NCBI RefSeq assembly: GCF_947172395.1
Contig: NC_069104.1
Location: 7,281,355-7,345,354, forward strand
Direction of reading: 5' to 3'
Source: Bicyclus anynana
Taxonomy: Eukaryota > Arthropoda > Insecta > Lepidoptera > Nymphalidae
Length of the DNA: 64,000 bases
Part shown: one piece after another, positions 32,366-43,194 of the stretch
Layout: every line of letters starts with the position of its first letter
Position numbering within the stretch: position 1 is the stretch's first letter
Notes under the pieces: model-generated
What the model saw: only the letters and a program-made list of their open reading frames with translations
Databases searched by the model: none
What the model was told of the DNA's origin: nothing
Program-made: the position numbers and the translations under genes

Positions 32366-32870
32366 TTATCAATCCAGATTCGGCTCACTGCTGAGCTCGA
32401 GTCTCCTCTCAGAATGAGATGGGTTAGGCCAATAGTCCACCACGCTGGCCCAATGCGGATTGGCAGACTTCACACACGCAGAGAATTAAGAACATTCTCT
32501 GGTATGCAGGTTTTCTCACGATGTTTTCCTTCACCATTTGAGACACGTTTTGGAAGAATCCTAGAAATTCTCGAGTTTCGTGATAGCCCAGTGGATATGG
32601 AGTACTCTGCCTTCGATTCCGGAGGATGTGGTTTCGAATCCAATCCGACAGATGCACCTGCAAATTTTCAGTTGTGTGCATTTTAAGAAATGAAATATCA
32701 CGTATCTCAAACGGTGAAGGAAAACATCGTGAGGAAACCTGCATACCAGAGAATTTTCTTAATTCTCTGCGTGTGTGAAGTCTGCCAATCCGCATTGGGT
32801 TGGCATCCAGCGCGGTGGACTATTGGCCTAACCCCTCTCATTCTGAGACTCGAGCTCAGCAGTGATTATG
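32366..32870. mobile_element. Head-to-head SINE-2 inverted pair
   Basis: A minus copy (32366-32550, head missing) faces a plus copy (32572-32870, complete with its tRNA-like head). The shared region (about 180 bp per arm) could form a long imperfect duplex with a loop of about 150 nt. Confidence 0.8.
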
Positions 32871-32989
32871 ATGATGATGAAATGAATGATGTCAAGTGGT
32901 TTTCAATATTTTGGATGCACAAAATCACGACTACTTTAGTAAAACGTAAGGTTAAGTAATTAAATGAGTTTAGCCACAATATTAAAATA

Positions 32990-33050
32990 CAAAAAAAAAC
33001 ATAGAATCGAATTGAGAAACTCCTTCTTTTTTTTAAGTCGGTTAAAAGTA
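32990..33050 (+). mobile_element. TIR-E 3' end
   Basis: aaaacatagaatcgaattga, then ttaagtcggttaaaag. Confidence 0.5.
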
Positions 33051-33367
33051 ATTAGCGGTAGTCCTAGAGAGATATAAACACACGAGGGAAAAAAAAGTAA
33101 AAGAAAAAAACGTTGGTGCCGTAAATACGAGCGTACCTACGTATGAATTAATCATGAGATGGATCTAAGCATTCAGTTTTCATCTAAACTTAAATAAAAC
33201 GAATGAAATGAATAGATATTCACCGAGCGAAGAGATTCATTCTAGAATTATTTTCATTTCTTTGCTCTCACATATAAAATAATATACCTGGAACAAAAAT
33301 ACGAGCAATTCACCTCAGCGGAGGTATTGAAATTAATTTTATCTCAGTCTTTTAAAATACAAATAAC
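33051..33367. other. Unassigned stretch
   Basis: No element recognised. Confidence 0.3.
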
Positions 33368-33748
33368 TAGCGGACGCCCGCGACTTCGTCCGCGTAGAAT
33401 TTAATTTTTCACAAATCCCTCGGGAGCCATGGATTTTTCGGGATAAAAAGTAGGCTATGTGTTAATCCAGACTATAATCTATCTCTACTTCAAATTTTAG
33501 GCGATTTGGTTCAGTAGCCGAGGCATGAAAGAGTAACAAACACTAATACCAACAAAATCATAAGGTTTTCGTAAATCTCTTGAATCAAAGGTTTTTTGGC
33601 ATACAAATTAGCCTGTGTATTAATTCAGAGTAAAATCAATTTCCATTCTAAATTTCAGCCAAATCGGTTCAGAAGTTGCGGCGTTAAAGAGTAACAAACA
33701 TCCAAACATACATGCATATAAACTTTCGCGTTTATAATATTAGTAGGA
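33368..33748 (-). mobile_element. Hel-A Helitron with internal duplication
   Basis: CTAG at 33368-33371 plus hairpin; 5' TCCTACTAATATTATAAA at the right end. The cagaa/cagtag...gagtaacaaac block is duplicated (about 33509 and 33668), so the element is 381 bp instead of about 220. The copy at 25158-25500 carries a similar duplication. Confidence 0.8.
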
Positions 33749-33800
33749 CTAGCAAATGCCTGTGACTTCGACCGCCTGGAAAACCTTCAACTTCAAAGAA
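33749..33800 (-). mobile_element. Helitron 3' end abutting Hel-A
   Basis: CTAG at 33749-33752 directly follows the neighbour's 5' terminus with no intervening base. Beyond it is a degraded hairpin-like gcctgtgacttcgaccgcct. Confidence 0.6.
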
Positions 33801-33809
33801 TAATCTGTT

Positions 33810-34030
33810 TAACCCCCGACGAAAAAAAGGGGTGTTATAAGTTTGACGTGTCTGCCTGTCTGTCTGTCTGTGGCGTCATAGCTCCCGAACGGATGAAGCG
33901 ATTTCAATTTAGTTTATTTTGTAAGATAGGTGACTTATGTACAAGTGTTCTTAGATATGTTTGATGAAAATCGGTTGAACTGTTTAAAAGTTGTTGGGGC
34001 TCAATCTGAGGAAGAATAACCGAATGTCTG
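33810..34030 (+). mobile_element. Dispersed repeat with aacccccgacg start
   Basis: aacccccgacgaaaaaaagg, (GTCT)n at 33853-33872, then catagctcccgaacggatga and atgaaaatcggttgaactg. I know this as a frequent lepidopteran repeat. The class is not established from one copy. Confidence 0.45.
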
Positions 34031-34849
34031 CAAATATATTCGAAAGTCTTAAAATGAAAGGGAAAGATTATTGATCAGAGAGCAGAAAACGCTAAAAGCT
34101 TTTAAATTGATGATATAATCAAGAGTGTAAAAGTCATGAAAATCTTTATTTAAGTTCATGACATTCGGGGGTTTCAAAATCCTTAACTTCCATAAATTTT
34201 TTAAAATATTTAAAAACACGAGACGCCATTTCCCTTGAATGATATTGAAAATAACTGATGCGACGTTTCGTGTCGTACTGACTCGAGAATGTATTCATTT
34301 TTGAATTTTATATTTGGAGCGGCTACGACACCGTCGTGTTCTGTGCGCTCAATCTGCCTATTATCCTTTAATCTGTGTATTATTGTGTGCATTATAGTAT
34401 TTCTGCTTTTCTTCTTTCTCCTTAAATACCCTATTTAGGCCTGGTCTTTTACAAGGACTTACAAGTCAGACATATACCAGCCCTAAAAATAGGTAGGTAC
34501 ATGATGTTGAAATGAAAATAAAAGTTTTACTTTTAGAACAAATTACAAATGATTTCACAGTCCACTGACAAAAAAAGTTAAAATTAAATTAAAAACCTCC
34601 GTGTCCTTTTTAATTCTGTTTTAAATTAAAGAGAGGCAATTAATATTTCAGTTGCAGAAATTTTAAGGATTATAACGTGAACCAATTCCTCAGTGTCCGG
34701 CGCCCGAGATTTGCATTTCGTTGAATTTGCATATAAATCTCCGAGCGAGTGTTACTAATTGTTTTAAGTGTCTGTTAAGCAATAGTTATTTGTTAAACTG
34801 TAGAATGATTGTGTGTTTAAAGTTATCATTATCAGTTATTTAATGGTCC
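34031..34849. other. Unassigned stretch
   Basis: AT-rich; no gene recognised. Confidence 0.3.
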
Positions 34850-34945
34850 ACTACAGGGACAGACCCCTTTTCTTATAAGGGAATATGGAGCTTAGACCCA
34901 CCACGCTGCTTGAATGCGGAACCCCATGGGCTAAGTAGATCAACG
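34850..34945 (-). mobile_element. SINE-4 3' fragment
   Basis: tatggagcttagacccacca block, shared with 50033-50110 and inverted at 15100-15145. Confidence 0.5.
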
Positions 34946-34972
34946 AGGTACTTTTTAAAGATCACCACCGTT

Positions 34973-35276
34973 AGCAACCCAAATTCGGCTCACTGTTGAG
35001 GGCAAGTCTCCTCTCAGAATGAGAAAGGTTAACCCAATAGTCCACCACGCTAGCCCTATCCGGATTGGCAGTCTTCACACACCTAGAAATTAAAAAAAAT
35101 CTTAGGTATGCAGATTTCCTCACGATGTTCTCCTTCACCGTTTGAGACACCTGATATTTAATTTCTTAAAATGCCTAAATAACTGAATAGTTGGAGGTAC
35201 ACGCCCCGAACCGGATTCGAACCTACGGCCTCCTAATCGAAGGCAGAGGTCATATCCACTTTGTTATCACGGCTCT
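34973..35276 (-). mobile_element. SINE-2 copy
   Basis: Near full length. The tail lacks the (ATG)n run. Confidence 0.75.
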
Positions 35277-35389
35277 CAAACGGTTTTTAAAGATATTTTG
35301 ACTATCTTATAAGTTTTCAAAGTTTTTTGTAAGCTGATTAATGGACTATTTCAAAGATGCAAAAATATAAATAGAAGGGGGTAAAAAAG

Positions 35390-35443
35390 GGGAAGAAAGT
35401 TGACATCGGTTTTCTCGCCGACGAAGTCGCGGGCGTCTGCTAG
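35390..35443 (+). mobile_element. Helitron 3' terminus
   Basis: gccgacgaagtcgcgggcgt hairpin and CTAG at 35440-35443. Upstream body not recognised. Confidence 0.6.
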
Positions 35444-35650
35444 TAATTAATAAAAGGCAGCTACTATGCCAAAATTGAACGATTTAATGTGATGAAGGTA
35501 TAAATAGGTAAGTAGTTTTTTTTGGTTGATACATTGATATACTAGTACTTTAAATAATAAAAATTACAACCAACATAGTAAGTCTACTTTGAAACAAATG
35601 AAAATAATTATAACTTGTATAAACCTTACACGAAGTTACAGGTAAACATG

Positions 35651-35978
35651 CTTACCAACTCAGACCAATTATAGAAGGACCTGTATCGTACTCATAGTCA
35701 CGAACAAAATTGTCTGTCATTTTCTGAAGAAAATGAGCTTAGATTTGGTATATATCTTATACTAAACAAGAAGTTTTTGCCCGATTTTTACACAATTCAA
35801 TTACACAAAAAGGTATTTTTACGGAGCTCTTTAACCGACAAACACGATTACAACTATTTAACATCGATAATAGAGAGACAGTTTTTATAATCGCATTAGA
35901 TCGTTGATCATATACTATGCCAGAAAAGTAACGTCTAGCGAGGCAGGTCCTATACAATAATTGGTCTGAGCTTACCAA
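35651..35978. mobile_element. hAT-K complete non-autonomous element with perfect 8-bp duplication
   Basis: The element spans 35659-35970. Ends CTCAGACCAATTAT and ATAATTGGTCTGAG are inverted, with a further gaaggacctg/caggtcct match inside. Target duplication cttaccaa (35651-35658 and 35971-35978) is exact. The interior is 312 bp total with no transposase. Related copies at 43195-43445 and 28739-28795. Confidence 0.8.
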
Positions 35979-36577
35979 TCAACAAAGATTAATTAAAAAG
36001 CGCAGAAACATTAATCAAAGCGACAAAGAATGTTTAAAAGTAAAAGAAAACCAACCTTCACAGTTCTCATTTCAAAAACAAAAAAAAAAAAACACCGCAA
36101 TAATTACCACAAAGCCGTTCGAAGGCGTTCAAGCTTTTGAAGCTTTCAGTTTTCAGAAAACCGTGCCTAACAACAGTCGGCAATGAACCGCGGGGGTAGA
36201 TGCACGCGTCCCCAACCCTTGCCTAACCACGCTGCTATTAAACTTTGCTAAGTATACGTAACATAAACAGATTTGTGCTGTCTATAAAAAAAAAACATGC
36301 TACGGATTGTGTGAAAGTGTCTACCAGTTTAAGTGTTGTGCTTTCCCGTAATGATAATAAAACACCTTGAATTTGACAGCCCGTGGAGGAATTAACCCAG
36401 ATTTAGTTGAGTAAGTTTGCATTTGAATAGTCACAAAGTTTATTAAGCGTTTTCTTTATAAGATTTTCATTGCCGTTAGTCTTCTTAGTCTTGAACGGTC
36501 CATTTAATGTCGGCTTCTATTTAATTAACAAAGAAATAATTATAATGAGCTCGTTAAATTCTAAATGTAAGGCCACG
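35979..36577. other. Unassigned stretch
   Basis: Includes a GC-richer block with gcgttcaagcttttgaagct (36127-36146), a small palindrome, and ccgcgggggtagatgcacgc. Could be an old promoter or element end; no evidence either way. Confidence 0.3.
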
Positions 36578-36660
36578 TTTTAGGGTTCTGTAGACAACGA
36601 TTCTTTTTATGTAGTTACGCTGTCTGTCCGTGAGTCTGTAGCTTAGCTTATGCCCTTACA
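36578..36660 (+). mobile_element. Family N 5' fragment
   Basis: ttttagggttctgtagacaa and a gtctgtccgt run, as in 42655-43000. Confidence 0.45.
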
Positions 36661-36665
36661 GGCCG

Positions 36666-36738
36666 TAGTATTTTAGTCGAGTACGTACAATTTTTGGATT
36701 TACCGCCCAAAAATCGTTCGTACTCGACTAAAATACTA
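36666..36738. repeat. Palindrome, 20-bp perfect outer arms
   Basis: Arms 36666-36685 and 36719-36738 are exact complements. The 33-nt spacer contains a partial second pairing (atttttgg / cccaaaaat). Confidence 0.9.
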
Positions 36739-36884
36739 AAGTAGTTCGAATTAGACCTTAGCGACGGCGTTATGATGTTTAATACTAGAGATAAAATAAA
36801 ATTACAGCCCACATAGCACACACCAGCGAATCAAAACTAAGGCGGACAATTGTGCATAATTGTCTTAATCTCATTTAGTTAGCT

Positions 36885-37110
36885 GGTGGGAGGCTTCCGC
36901 CGTGGCTAGTTATCACCCTACCGACAAAGACATACCGCCAAGGGATTTAGCGTTCCGGTACGATGTCGTGTAGAAACCGAAGGGAGTGTGGATTTTCATC
37001 CTCCTCCTAGCAAGTTAGTCCGCTTCCATCTTAGATTACATCATCACTTACCATCAGGTGAGATTGTAGTCAAGGGCTAACTTGTAAAGAATAAAAAAAA
37101 ACGTCGCTTA
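36885..37110 (+). mobile_element. SINE-1, 5'-truncated
   Basis: Starts at gctggtgggaggcttccgcc; tail A9. Confidence 0.8.
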
Positions 37111-37185
37111 TTTAAAAAAAAGTTATTTAAACAAATAATACCTAAATATTGTCTACAATGTCGAGTTGTGTGTTCAGAAAATTTA

Positions 37186-37350
37186 AAAACTATAGTATAC
37201 TTTATTTAAGTAGGTATAAATAATGTAAGTAAACACAAAATTGTGCATGTGTGTGTGGAGTAGCTTCGGATCTCTTTTTGCGGTAATTTTGTAACCACGT
37301 AACATATCTATAGTATAAAATATAGTTGCCTATAGCGCATTCAGAAATTG
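37186..37350 (+). mobile_element. Repeat family O copy
   Basis: aatgtaagtaaacacaaaat, tgtgcatgt, ctttttgcggtaattttgta and acatatctatagtataaaat recur at 45212-45390. Confidence 0.6.
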
Positions 37351-37568
37351 CGGCAGATGAGTTCTGAGTATTTGCGGGCGCTTTTTTTCGATTTTTTAGG
37401 GGTTGTTTCTTACGCTAACAGATATTTTCTACCTACTTGATAGCTGTATTTAGAAATAGGTAAATAAATCAAGCCAACAGAATAATAAAATAACTTATAT
37501 CATATACATATCGTAACTTCCTAACCATATTATAAATGGATAATAATTGTCATGGTCTCATGAGAAAA
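37351..37568. other. Unassigned spacer
   Basis: No feature recognised. Confidence 0.3.
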
Positions 37569-37801
37569 TCACACTAATATTATAAAGGCGAAAATTTGTG
37601 TGTAAGTGTGTAAGTGTGTAAGTATGTTTGTTTCTCTTTTACGCTGCGACTACTGAAGCGATTTGGCTGAAATTTGGAATGGAAATAGATTTTACTCTGG
37701 ATTAACACATAGGCTACTTTTCATCCCGGAAAAATCCATGGTTCCCGCGGAATTTGTGAAAAACCGAATTCCACGCGGACGAAGTCGCTGGCGTCCGCTA
37801 G
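37569..37801 (+). mobile_element. Complete Hel-A Helitron
   Basis: 5' TCACACTAATATTATAAAGG, 3' hairpin and CTAG (37798-37801), flanked by A and T. 233 bp. A (gtaagtgt)n run lies near the 5' end (37600-37620). Confidence 0.85.
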
Positions 37802-38236
37802 TCAAAAATATTACAGTTTAGTATAAAATATTTTTCCATTTATTTTGTTAAATCCAAGACTTGTCTCCAAACAGCGATACGGAACCCTACACAACACGTT
37901 GTATAACACGTAATTGGTGGCTTTTATTTATTCATCCGGGATCCCAATTATATTTTCGAGCATTTATTATACGTACCAAATTCCTATACCTTTCTTTATT
38001 GCTTTTATAATTTACTTAATGGAGTTCACACACCTAATACCTGGTAGACCCATCGACCACCAAAACACCTTTCGGCTTTATTGTCAACTAAGTTAGGCCT
38101 ACCTACCTAATTGTGAATTTCTATATTTTATTCCATTTTAGGGACCAGATATAACTTTGGTTATAAGGTAACAGGATAAACTCGTTTCTGTGTGTTAAGG
38201 AACGTCAGCAAAACAGAATCACAGTTTTGAATTAGT
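37802..38236. other. Unassigned stretch
   Basis: A 60-codon hydrophobic plus frame (37914-38096) has no supporting signal. Confidence 0.3.
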
Positions 38237-38372
38237 ATATACTAATATTATAAAACTGAAGAGTTTGTTTGTTTGGATGAACGCGGTAATCTCAGAAACT
38301 ACTGTCCGATTTGAAAAAATCTCTCAGTATTAGATAGCCCATTTATCGAGGAAGGTCATAGACTATCCATAA
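38237..38372 (+). mobile_element. Hel-D Helitron 5' half
   Basis: tactaatattataaaactga, then agtttgtttgtttggatga and tagatagcccatttatcgag; 3' end lost. Confidence 0.7.
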
Positions 38373-38584
38373 ATAAATAAAATAAAGTGGGAAGGTACAG
38401 TTTGAGGCGTGTAATCATCAAAATATTTGCTCAGGAACCATTCATTGACTAATAATTTATACATAAACATGTTTATGCTTATGCTGACGCTACTTCAGTG
38501 CCACGAAAATTGACCTGTCTGTTCTGTACATCTTACGAGCTTATATGACCGTATAAGCCACTAATAAAATGTACTTAAATAAAT

Positions 38585-38768
38585 AAATAGGTACCAGTGG
38601 CGAAGCATGAAATTTTGACGAAGGTAAGCCGTCCCAATGAAAAGGAATTCATAAGTACTACTTGATACACACTTCGGTTTTGCATACATCCAATATCCAT
38701 TACAATAATAAAAAAGTATGTATGGATTTTTAAAAGGTAATCCAGCGGGAATCGGCCTGTACGAACTC
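38585..38768. mobile_element. hAT-J element
   Basis: Ends cagtggcgaagc... and ...cttcgccgctg are inverted. Body: taagccgtcccaatga and ccagcgggaatcggcctgta. Sister copies at 47547-47757 and 58152-58310. Confidence 0.6.
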
Positions 38769-39239
38769 TTCGCCGCTGTTAGAAGTACATAAATAAGAAT
38801 ATAAAGAATTACAATTGAATATTTAAAAAGCTACAAACAGACACTGTAACTAGGACTAGAGTATCTTGGTCAAAGTATATCGAATATTTTGTTGCCTCTC
38901 AAAATAAAATCCTCGTTGACTTAGAAAAATATTCAACATTTCTTTACTGAAAGCTATACCTTACCTACTAGCATATCGATCTTCGTTACTCGGTCACCAG
39001 CCGGCATAATATTGATTTATTTTACTGTGAGGAACGAGGCACGTGATTTGGTAGGCCGGTATTTGTAGCATTGGGTACGCAGAGCTTACCAGATTTACTG
39101 TCCTGAGTTACATTAGTAAACAGGGTTAGTAGGGCCTAGTAATAGTACCTAAGCTTTGTATCAATCAAATTGAGCTATTTCGGTGATGTAGATTCGCCAT
39201 TCTCCTTTCTAGCAATGGGTACGCAAAGTTATAAACACT
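38769..39239. other. Unassigned stretch with one repeated block
   Basis: 38968-39020 (catatcgatc ... cggtcacc ... cataatattgattta) matches 62208-62270. The rest is unassigned. Confidence 0.4.
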
Positions 39240-39620
39240 CAATGACAGTCACGATCTAGATGTAAAGTTCTCAATAATACAAATTAATCAAGCCCAAACA
39301 CAAGGTAGCTACTGTAAACTGTTGAGGAGTTAAACTGTCCCTCGTCTCCATCACCAGACCCCTAATGGCAGTTACAACACATCTAGATGTAAAGTTCTCA
39401 TCAATACAAATTCATCAAGCCCAAACACAATGTAGGTACTGTAAACCATTGAGGAGTTCCCTTAACTGTCCCTTGTCTTTATCACCAGAGCCTTAACGAC
39501 GGTCACAACTCATCTAGATGTAAAGTTCTCAACGATACAAATTAATTAAGTTCTAAAAAAACTACTATAAATCGATTAGGAGTTCCCTCGTCTGAGCTTC
39601 CGCTCCATTATCAGATCAAC
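39240..39620. repeat. Three-unit tandem repeat, period 127-131 bp
   Basis: Units start at atctagatgtaaagttctca (39254, 39381, 39512) and contain tcaagcccaaacacaa, ttgaggagtt and atcaccaga. The third is most diverged. Non-coding. Confidence 0.85.
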
Positions 39621-39699
39621 ACCAGACCTACATTGTATTGTAGTGATTTATAATACTCAATAAAAACATTAACAAATGCACTAGTTGCTTTTATAATTT

Positions 39700-39893
39700 T
39701 TGAAAGTTTCCTTTTATTTCTCCAGGATTCAATCATCAGATCCTGACATGATTACTATGGGACCAATTGGAAAGCATATCCTTTCAATAAAAAAAATTCA
39801 AATCAGTTCAGGCGTCTTTGAGTAATCGGTGAAAATACATAAAAAATTGACAAATTGAGAACTTCCTCCCTTTTTGAAGTCGGTTAAAAATAC
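39700..39893 (+). mobile_element. TIR-E right half
   Basis: tttatttctccaggattcaa, ctgacatgattactatggga, caggcgtctttgagtaatcg, right end tttgaagtcggttaaaaata. Confidence 0.7.
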
Positions 39894-40067
39894 GATTTTA
39901 TAACCGAATCTCAAAGGCATTTGGATTATAGACAGTTAAGGAATCGAATTGTGCAAGTTTTCCCGAGCTTTTCCCGAATTTCAGACTCTCTGTTTTTTAA
40001 GATTTACAAATGTAAATCTCTAATATCGTCAAGGTCGACGACATTACAGATTTGTTGTATTTCTTAA

Positions 40068-40562
40068 TACAGTCAAAGCTCATTCGCGGAGGATACGTTT
40101 TTTAAATTTGTCGCGAATACAGAAACCGTGAATATGGAATGGTATTTTATATGGAATTCTATGAGATACGTTCTTGGGCGATAAAATAAAAAAACAAATA
40201 TACAAAGAAAAAACAATTAATTAAAGTTATTGATTATCTTCTTATTATATTATATTATAATATTATCTCTTATAATATTATCTTATGTCTTAGACAATGG
40301 TTTGAATAATTTTGAAATTTTTTCTTGTTGAAATTTTTTAAAAGCTTCTATTCAGAGTGATTTTAAGCAGAGGCATTTTTAAACCATCCATTCGCAATTT
40401 CGGCAATAGGTATTTGCAAGTCAAAGTTTAAATTTGCAGATTTTACGTCAGTTTTGTCAGTCAGATCCGCGAATAACGAAATATTTAGCCGCGAATATAG
40501 GAATTGTGACGCAATTTTTAATCCGCGAGTAGTGAAAACGTGAATAAGGAGCTTTTCTTGTA
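40068..40562. mobile_element. Tc1/mariner (pogo-like) non-autonomous element
   Basis: Element 40070-40560, flanked by TA on both sides. Ends CAGTCAAAGCTC and GAGCTTTTCTTG are imperfect inverted repeats. Inside each end are cgcgaata-type repeats (ttcgcgg, tccgcga, gccgcgaatat). TA duplication and CAG ends fit pogo/Tigger-type MITEs. The 491-bp body is AT-rich and non-coding. Confidence 0.65.
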
Positions 40563-40775
40563 CCTAACGAAGATTCATTGAAGCGGTCAAATTTCCACAC
40601 TCCGCTTCAAGATAACTTAAGACGACTATAACAGGCCTTTAGTCTGAACTTTGATCAAACAGGCCAGAAAGCTTCTTGAGACTTTGAATTAAAGCTTCAA
40701 TAACAACCTTAAGACAACTCTCGACATGGCTGTAATCTCGTGAGAAAGCTCTTGCTTTTGAGCTTTGCTAATTCT

Positions 40776-40825
40776 AATCTTGAACCTCAGTTTGTGTTGA
40801 GGCACACAAACTGAGGCTCAAGATT
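40776..40825. repeat. Palindrome, 22-bp arms with one mismatch, 6-nt loop
   Basis: Arms 40776-40797 and 40804-40825 pair at 21 of 22 positions. Confidence 0.9.
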
Positions 40826-41149
40826 TTGATACTATTTCCTTCAAGAACGTTAATTAGGTATTATTTCTCTCATCTATTTATATGTCCTACTTTTTTATTT
40901 TTAACAATGTTAATAAAAAATCGGTTGTCTGTAAAGTTGGTTTACTGACTATACTTGAAAGTTACCAAGTCATAAGAATTAAATAAACAAAATACTTTTC
41001 GTTTTCCTAAAATACTGTTTAGTGAACTTCATAGACCAGAATAAACTTTATTTCTTGTAAAAAAAGTTGGCATCCCCAGAGCGAGGAAACGACGCATGAC
41101 GTCATCTTTTTTCAATTTTACAGCCAGCTCCATCGAGTTATAAGTAATG
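40826..41149. other. Unassigned stretch with a repeated block
   Basis: 40916-41140 (tcggttgtctgtaaagttgg, ttatttcttgtaaaaaaagt, catgacgtcatcttttttc) recurs at about 51158-51400, so it is part of an undefined dispersed element. Confidence 0.5.
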
Positions 41150-41495
41150 TTTGTTTTTTTTTTTGTTTGCTTAAACGCGCTTATCTCAGGAACTACCTAA
41201 TGATACGATTTGAAAAATTCTTTCAGTGTTAGATAGCCTATTTATCGAGGAAAGCTATAGGGTATATATTGTCACGCTAAGACCAATAGGAGCGGAGCAC
41301 CAATTATGTTTCAAAATCGGGGGACTTTTTCCTATTGAGAGCTTATGCTGCGTAAACGGTTAAAGTTTCGCATAAATCATGAAGGTATGAAAGAATTGTT
41401 TAGCTTTAAAAATTCTACAAAATATCCCGCGACAGTTCCCGCGGGATTTGTGAAAAATTTAAATCCACGCGACAAAGTCGCGGGCGTCCGATCGC
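41150..41495 (+). mobile_element. Chimeric Helitron: Hel-D 5' part, Hel-A 3' part
   Basis: 41150-41275 follows Hel-D (tctcaggaactac, tagatagcctatttatcg). 41435-41495 is a Hel-A 3' end (cccgcgggatttgtgaaaaa, aagtcgcgggcgtccg) with CTAG mutated to gatcg. The 160 bp between is unmatched. Confidence 0.6.
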
Positions 41496-42524
41496 TCAAA
41501 TCATATTTTCGCTATCAAACTAAATTATTGATTATTATATCTAATTTTGAAATACAAATTATGAAAAAAGTTTATATAAGCGGATGTCAAGGAGACGCGT
41601 GACGTTTGTTTTTTTATGGGTTTCACCCGCATAACAAAGCTGCTTGTAAAGACTCATTCTGTATGATCTTTATTCTGTGTTATTGCTATACTCGTAAAAT
41701 ACTTTCGCAATCAATCTAACTATAGTAATTAGGATATATCTATATAATAATTAGGATTAGATTATATGTATATAGTAGGGAAGTTTCAGCTTTCTGAGAT
41801 ACAGTTTCTAACTAGTTCGGATAGCTGGGGCACTCACAAAATTTGATAGTTGAATATTAATATGTATTTATTTATGTATGGCTACAATTGGAGGAGGCTT
41901 TCACTGCGTTATGCAGTCCTAACAAAAAAGAATAATAAAATGAAAAATTAACACTACTAACATATTATAAAAAAATTAGATAATATCAACTAACCCACTA
42001 ACAATCTATAAAACTTGTAAACCTTAATAATAATTTTCAAAAAGAATGTCTGTAATTGTAAGGAAATAAAGCTATTTTTATTTTATTTTATTTATTGTAT
42101 TTATGTTTCATGATTATTTTTTAGTTTTTTACCAAATAAAAATCTATCGTTTAAAAAAAAAAAACTAAATGTAATTAATCTCTGACCGCATACAAATCAT
42201 ACACAATAAACTTTATTCCGAGGTCCTATAGAGAATTCCCCCTCTAGGTCCGCACTGATTATATTGTTCCTTTCCCCCGCAAACCTTCGGCTCGGTCCCC
42301 AGAGTTCATTAGTGTACCACAATGTCGGTATAAGGACATACAAACTCCCATACAAGAAATGAAGCCTGTTTATTAGTCCCATACAAGATTTGTTTTGTAC
42401 GAGATAATACGGGGACTGCTCTTGGGATATGAACAATCTTATTATTATTTGTTCAGTAAACTTTAATACAATTCACCCAGAAGCTATTGTATTAGAACTA
42501 TTAATTAAATAACTTATATTTTTA
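41496..42524. other. Unassigned stretch
   Basis: AT-rich. The minus frame at 42197-42436 (79 codons) lies in a less AT-rich block with no recognised domain. Confidence 0.3.
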
Positions 42525-42560
42525 ACCGACTTCCAAAAAGGAGGTTCTATGTTGGATGTA
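42525..42560 (-). mobile_element. TIR-E terminus
   Basis: tttttaaccgacttccaaaa then ggaggttctatgttgg. Confidence 0.5.
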
Positions 42561-42654
42561 TTATGTTATTTCTAATACAATTATGAAATCATCTATTTAA
42601 TTGTAATTTATTTAACTTTACTTCATCCGCGAGAAAATTTGTGTTCTTTTCATC

Positions 42655-43000
42655 CCCTTTTTAGGGTTCCGTAGTCAACAAGGAACCCTTATAGTTTCGT
42701 CAAGTCCGCCTGTCTGTCCGTCCGTCTGTCCGTGTTGTAGTGCAGAGACTATTACTATTAGAAAGCTGTAATTTAGCAAGTGTATGTACATTAAAAATGT
42801 GAACAAAGATTTCAAATAAAATCTTGAAAAATATTTTTTATAGGGGACCTCCCCTACATGTAAAGTGGGGGTGAAATTTTTTTACTCGTTTATCTTACAG
42901 TGTGTGGTAAAGTTTAATAGGTCTTTGAAAGATATGAGGGATTGTAGAGAAATTTTAAAGAGCTAATTTTTGTTAGAGTCAGGTGTTCCCCCCGCCCTCT
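42655..43000 (+). mobile_element. Family N copy
   Basis: tttttagggttccgtagtca, aaggaacccttatagtttcg, a GTCC/GTCT run (42708-42730), gaaagctgtaatttagc, then ggggacctcccctaca. A frequent lepidopteran repeat of unknown class; ends not located. Confidence 0.5.
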
Positions 43001-43194
43001 ACCAGTTCAATGGTTGTTTACAAATATGATTTACAAAAATGTGTAAAAAGAAGTCCAGAAGTACCTACCAGATTAAACTGGATTTAACTTCGAGTTTATT
43101 AAGACCTCACAAAAGCCTCACATCAACCCCATGATCTTGACAATACATTTCAGTCAATGTCACAGAATACATATGTATAAGTTACCTCAGATAA

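Noticed and set aside
32294..32795. 130- and 123-codon frames on opposite strands
   Set aside because: Both are translations of the inverted SINE-2 pair; similar frames appear in other SINE-2 copies.
41345..41602. An 85-codon plus frame
   Set aside because: It crosses the chimeric Helitron and includes its GC hairpin; not a gene.
42197..42436. A 79-codon minus frame in less AT-rich DNA
   Set aside because: No domain or splice signals; cannot be distinguished from old element sequence.
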